Position numbers and translations under genes: made by a program
NCBI RefSeq assembly: GCF_017948245.1
Contig: NZ_CP072870.1
Location: 62,001-126,000, forward strand
Source: Rhizobium sp. NLR16a
Lineage (GTDB): Bacteria; Pseudomonadota; Alphaproteobacteria; Rhizobiales; Rhizobiaceae
Reading direction: 5' to 3'
DNA length: 64,000 bases
Shown here: positions 62,567 through 64,000 of the stretch, one piece after another
Layout: every line of letters starts with the position of its first letter
Numbering within the stretch: the stretch's first letter is position 1
The notes under the pieces: model-generated
What the model saw: the letters and a program-made list of their open reading frames with translations, nothing else
What the model was told of the DNA's origin: nothing
Database searches by the model: none

Positions 62567-63552
62567 GCCCAAAAGGTCGCGATATCCTGAAGAGCATGGT
62601 TGGCGCCGTCGAACCGGCACGGCCGGAGACGCCAAGCGCGCCACCGCCGCATCGGCCGTCGGGTGCGGTCAAGGCGATGAACCTGTCGCTGGGACGGTTA
62701 GGAGAGGAAGCAGCGGCCGCCAAGGCCCTGCGTGAGTCCCTCGCCTCTGGCGACAAAGTGCTGGAGATCGATCCGGCTGTCGTCGAAATGTCCTTTATTC
62801 GTGACCGCATCCCGGTCGACAAGGATCCCGAGTTCGAGCGATTGAAGCAGTCGATCCAGGAAAGCGGACAGCAGGTTCCGATCCTTGTGCGCCCGGACCC
62901 GGTAAAGGCCGGGCATTACCAGGCCGCCTATGGCCACCGGCGCTTGCGTGCGGCCGCGGAGACCGGTGTTGCCGTCAAGGCCGTTGTGCGCAAACTCACG
63001 GATGAAGAGTTGATCCTTGCGCAGGGTCAGGAGAACGGCCCGCGTGTCGACTTGAGTTTCATCGAACGGGCGCTGTTTGCGCGACGCATGGATGAGCATG
63101 GCTTCAGTCGCGACATGATTGCCCAGGCGCTGGCGACGGATAAACCGGAAACGTCACGGCTGCTGCAGGTGGCGCAGACGATCGATCCCGAGATTATCCT
63201 TGCCATTGGACCTGCGCCCAAGGTGGGGCGCCCCCGCTGGCTGGCCTTTGCCGAAAAATTCAGGGAGACAGGTGGGCGGAAGAAGGTGCAGGCCGCAATC
63301 GCCGGCGCCGCTTTCCAAACGCTGGAGAGCAATAGCCGCTTCGATGTCACCTGGAAGGCACTGGAGGAGAAGGGCGCGCCGCAGCGGGTCGAGCAGACGC
63401 TTCGGACGCAAAGCGGCGGGACGCTTGCTTCGGTGAGCCGCTCGGGCAAGAGCTTTCGCATCACCGTTAAATCGGCGGCATTTTCTGATTTCCTGGCTCG
63501 GCGGTTGGCAGGTCTCGCCGCCGAATTTGAAGAGGAAAATAACGGAAAATGA
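62563..63552 (+). CDS. repB: Plasmid partitioning protein RepB (ParB family)
   Basis: A 329-residue ParB-type centromere-binding protein. The N-terminal SPKGRDILKSMVGA binds RepA in relatives. The ParB core has SIQESGQQVPILVRPDP, AYGHRRLRAA and the helix-turn-helix GFSRDMIAQALATDKPETSRLLQVA. The start at 62563 is inside the overlap with repA. A 16-bp palindrome lies 13 bp after the stop and is the likely second binding site. Confidence 0.96.
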   Translation: MSPKGRDILKSMVGAVEPARPETPSAPPPHRPSGAVKAMNLSLGRLGEEAAAAKALRESLASGDKVLEIDPAVVEMSFIRDRIPVDKDPEFERLKQSIQESGQQVPILVRPDPVKAGHYQAAYGHRRLRAAAETGVAVKAVVRKLTDEELILAQGQENGPRVDLSFIERALFARRMDEHGFSRDMIAQALATDKPETSRLLQVAQTIDPEIILAIGPAPKVGRPRWLAFAEKFRETGGRKKVQAAIAGAAFQTLESNSRFDVTWKALEEKGAPQRVEQTLRTQSGGTLASVSRSGKSFRITVKSAAFSDFLARRLAGLAAEFEEENNGK

Positions 63553-63565
63553 GGCAGTTTAACTG

Positions 63566-63581
63566 ATTGTCAGCTGACAAT
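63566..63581. promoter_or_regulatory. parS-like palindrome downstream of repB
   Basis: ATTGTCAGCTGACAAT is a perfect 16-bp palindrome, 15 of 16 bases identical to the copy upstream of repA. It lies between repB and the antisense RNA terminator. Confidence 0.7.
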
Positions 63582-63604
63582 TTGAACAGGAGATAACGCG
63601 CAAA

Positions 63605-63659
63605 AGAAAAAAGCCCCCGAACGTCACCGTCACGGAAGCTTTCCTCGTAGTCTTGAACA
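63605..63659 (-). ncRNA. Antisense ctRNA (incA) of the repABC operon
   Basis: On the minus strand TTGACA (63694-63689), a 17-bp spacer and GATTCT (63671-63666) form a promoter. About 55 nt later a stem AGCUUCCG pairs with CGGGGGCU (two GU pairs) and is followed by UUUUUU at 63612-63606. Position and size match the short antisense RNA between repB and repC that limits RepC synthesis and sets copy number. End points are estimates. Confidence 0.75.
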
Positions 63660-63661
63660 CC

Positions 63662-63688
63662 TCCGAGAATCGCACTTCCGAGAATCGC
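63662..63688. repeat. Tandem 12-bp repeats at the ctRNA promoter
   Basis: TCCGAGAATCGC occurs at 63662-63673 and 63677-63688, 15 bp apart. The first copy contains the proposed -10 box of the ctRNA and the second lies in its spacer, so two start sites are possible. Confidence 0.6.
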
Positions 63689-63751
63689 TGTCAAGAGTTT
63701 TTGGCGCCGTTCAGGCGAGCAGATTTCTGTTGCCTCGTCGAGGTGGAAGAT

Positions 63752-64000
63752 ATGGAAACCGGAAGTATAACGACGCCCTTTGGGCGGCGGTCGATGACGC
63801 TTGGAATGCTCGCAAACCAGGTCATGGCAAGCGAGATCAAGCCTGATCAGTCGGTCGACAAATGGAAACTGTTTCGCGCGCTGTGCGAAGCAAAGCCGTT
63901 GCTCGGCATCACCGATCGCGCGCTTGCGGTGCTCAACGCGTTGTTGAGCTTTTATCCGAAGAACGAACTGGCCCAGGAAAACGGCTTGATCGTCTTCCCG
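63752..64000 (+). CDS. repC: Replication initiator RepC (3' end outside window)
   Basis: The first 83 codons of repC are present. METGSITTPFGRRSMTLGML is the conserved N-terminus of RepC initiators and GAGGTGGAAGAT precedes the ATG. The frame stays open to the last base, so the gene is cut by the window edge. It follows repB by 199 bp, which hold the antisense RNA. RepC starts replication at an origin usually inside its own gene. Confidence 0.95.
   Translation, partial: METGSITTPFGRRSMTLGMLANQVMASEIKPDQSVDKWKLFRALCEAKPLLGITDRALAVLNALLSFYPKNELAQENGLIVFP

Noticed and set aside
1..64000. CRISPR arrays, tRNA or rRNA genes, IS elements
   Set aside because: No regularly spaced repeats, cloverleaf-like tracts, transposase motifs or terminal inverted repeats with target duplications were seen on reading either strand.

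Overview
The window is 64 kb of GC-rich DNA from a repABC replicon, almost certainly a large plasmid of a Rhizobium of the R. leguminosarum / R. etli group. The last 3 kb holds repA, repB and the start of repC, with an antisense RNA and a 16-bp palindrome on each side of repAB. The rest is dense with ABC and TRAP uptake systems, short-chain dehydrogenases and local regulators, as in rhizobial accessory replicons. A two-domain cadherin-like protein resembling RapA points to the same species group. There is no IS element, phage, tRNA, rRNA or CRISPR array that I can see.

Layout. 0-10.6 kb: an amino-acid-type catabolic island. It has an amidohydrolase (5' cut), a D-threonine aldolase/deaminase-like enzyme, RidA, a DoeB-like deacylase, an unknown barrel protein, RraA-like, a polar amino acid ABC transporter, an SDR and a divergent LysR regulator. 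10.6-16.6 kb: an aminotransferase and a tightly overlapping set of pxpA-, pxpC- and pxpB-like genes with accC, accB and a second carrier protein that has lost its biotin lysine. 16.8-21.2 kb: two unknown proteins, a thermolysin-like metallopeptidase and an adenylate cyclase with TPR repeats. 21.4-29.6 kb: a LacI-controlled sugar operon (isomerase, ABC transporter, GMC oxidoreductase). 29.7-36.3 kb: PPK2, a small membrane protein, an aldo/keto reductase with a divergent LysR, a PPOX protein, AlkB, ribosomal protein S21 and the RapA-like protein.

36.6-40.0 kb: a DUF4173 membrane protein with a two-component system. 40.0-46.7 kb: TetR, a TRAP transporter, an AroE-like dehydrogenase and 3-dehydroshikimate dehydratase, which fits quinate/shikimate use through protocatechuate. 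46.7-52.2 kb: LacI, zinc alcohol dehydrogenase, polyol SDR, PfkB kinase and a GatZ/KbaZ protein, which resembles the galactitol/D-altritol pathway of Agrobacterium. 52.3-58.2 kb: two SDRs and a ribose/xylose-type ABC transporter with an AraC regulator. 58.3-60.3 kb: OtsB and a divergent ROK-type protein whose motifs are in permuted order. 60.3-61.3 kb: a gene-poor leader to repABC.

The most unusual items are the biotin-carboxylase/Pxp cluster (possibly a split urea-carboxylase-like enzyme), its Lys-to-Asp carrier paralogue, the apparently circularly permuted ROK kinase, and several very regular palindromes or hairpins at operon heads and behind binding-protein genes. Functions are assigned from motifs and family memory only; no database search was possible.
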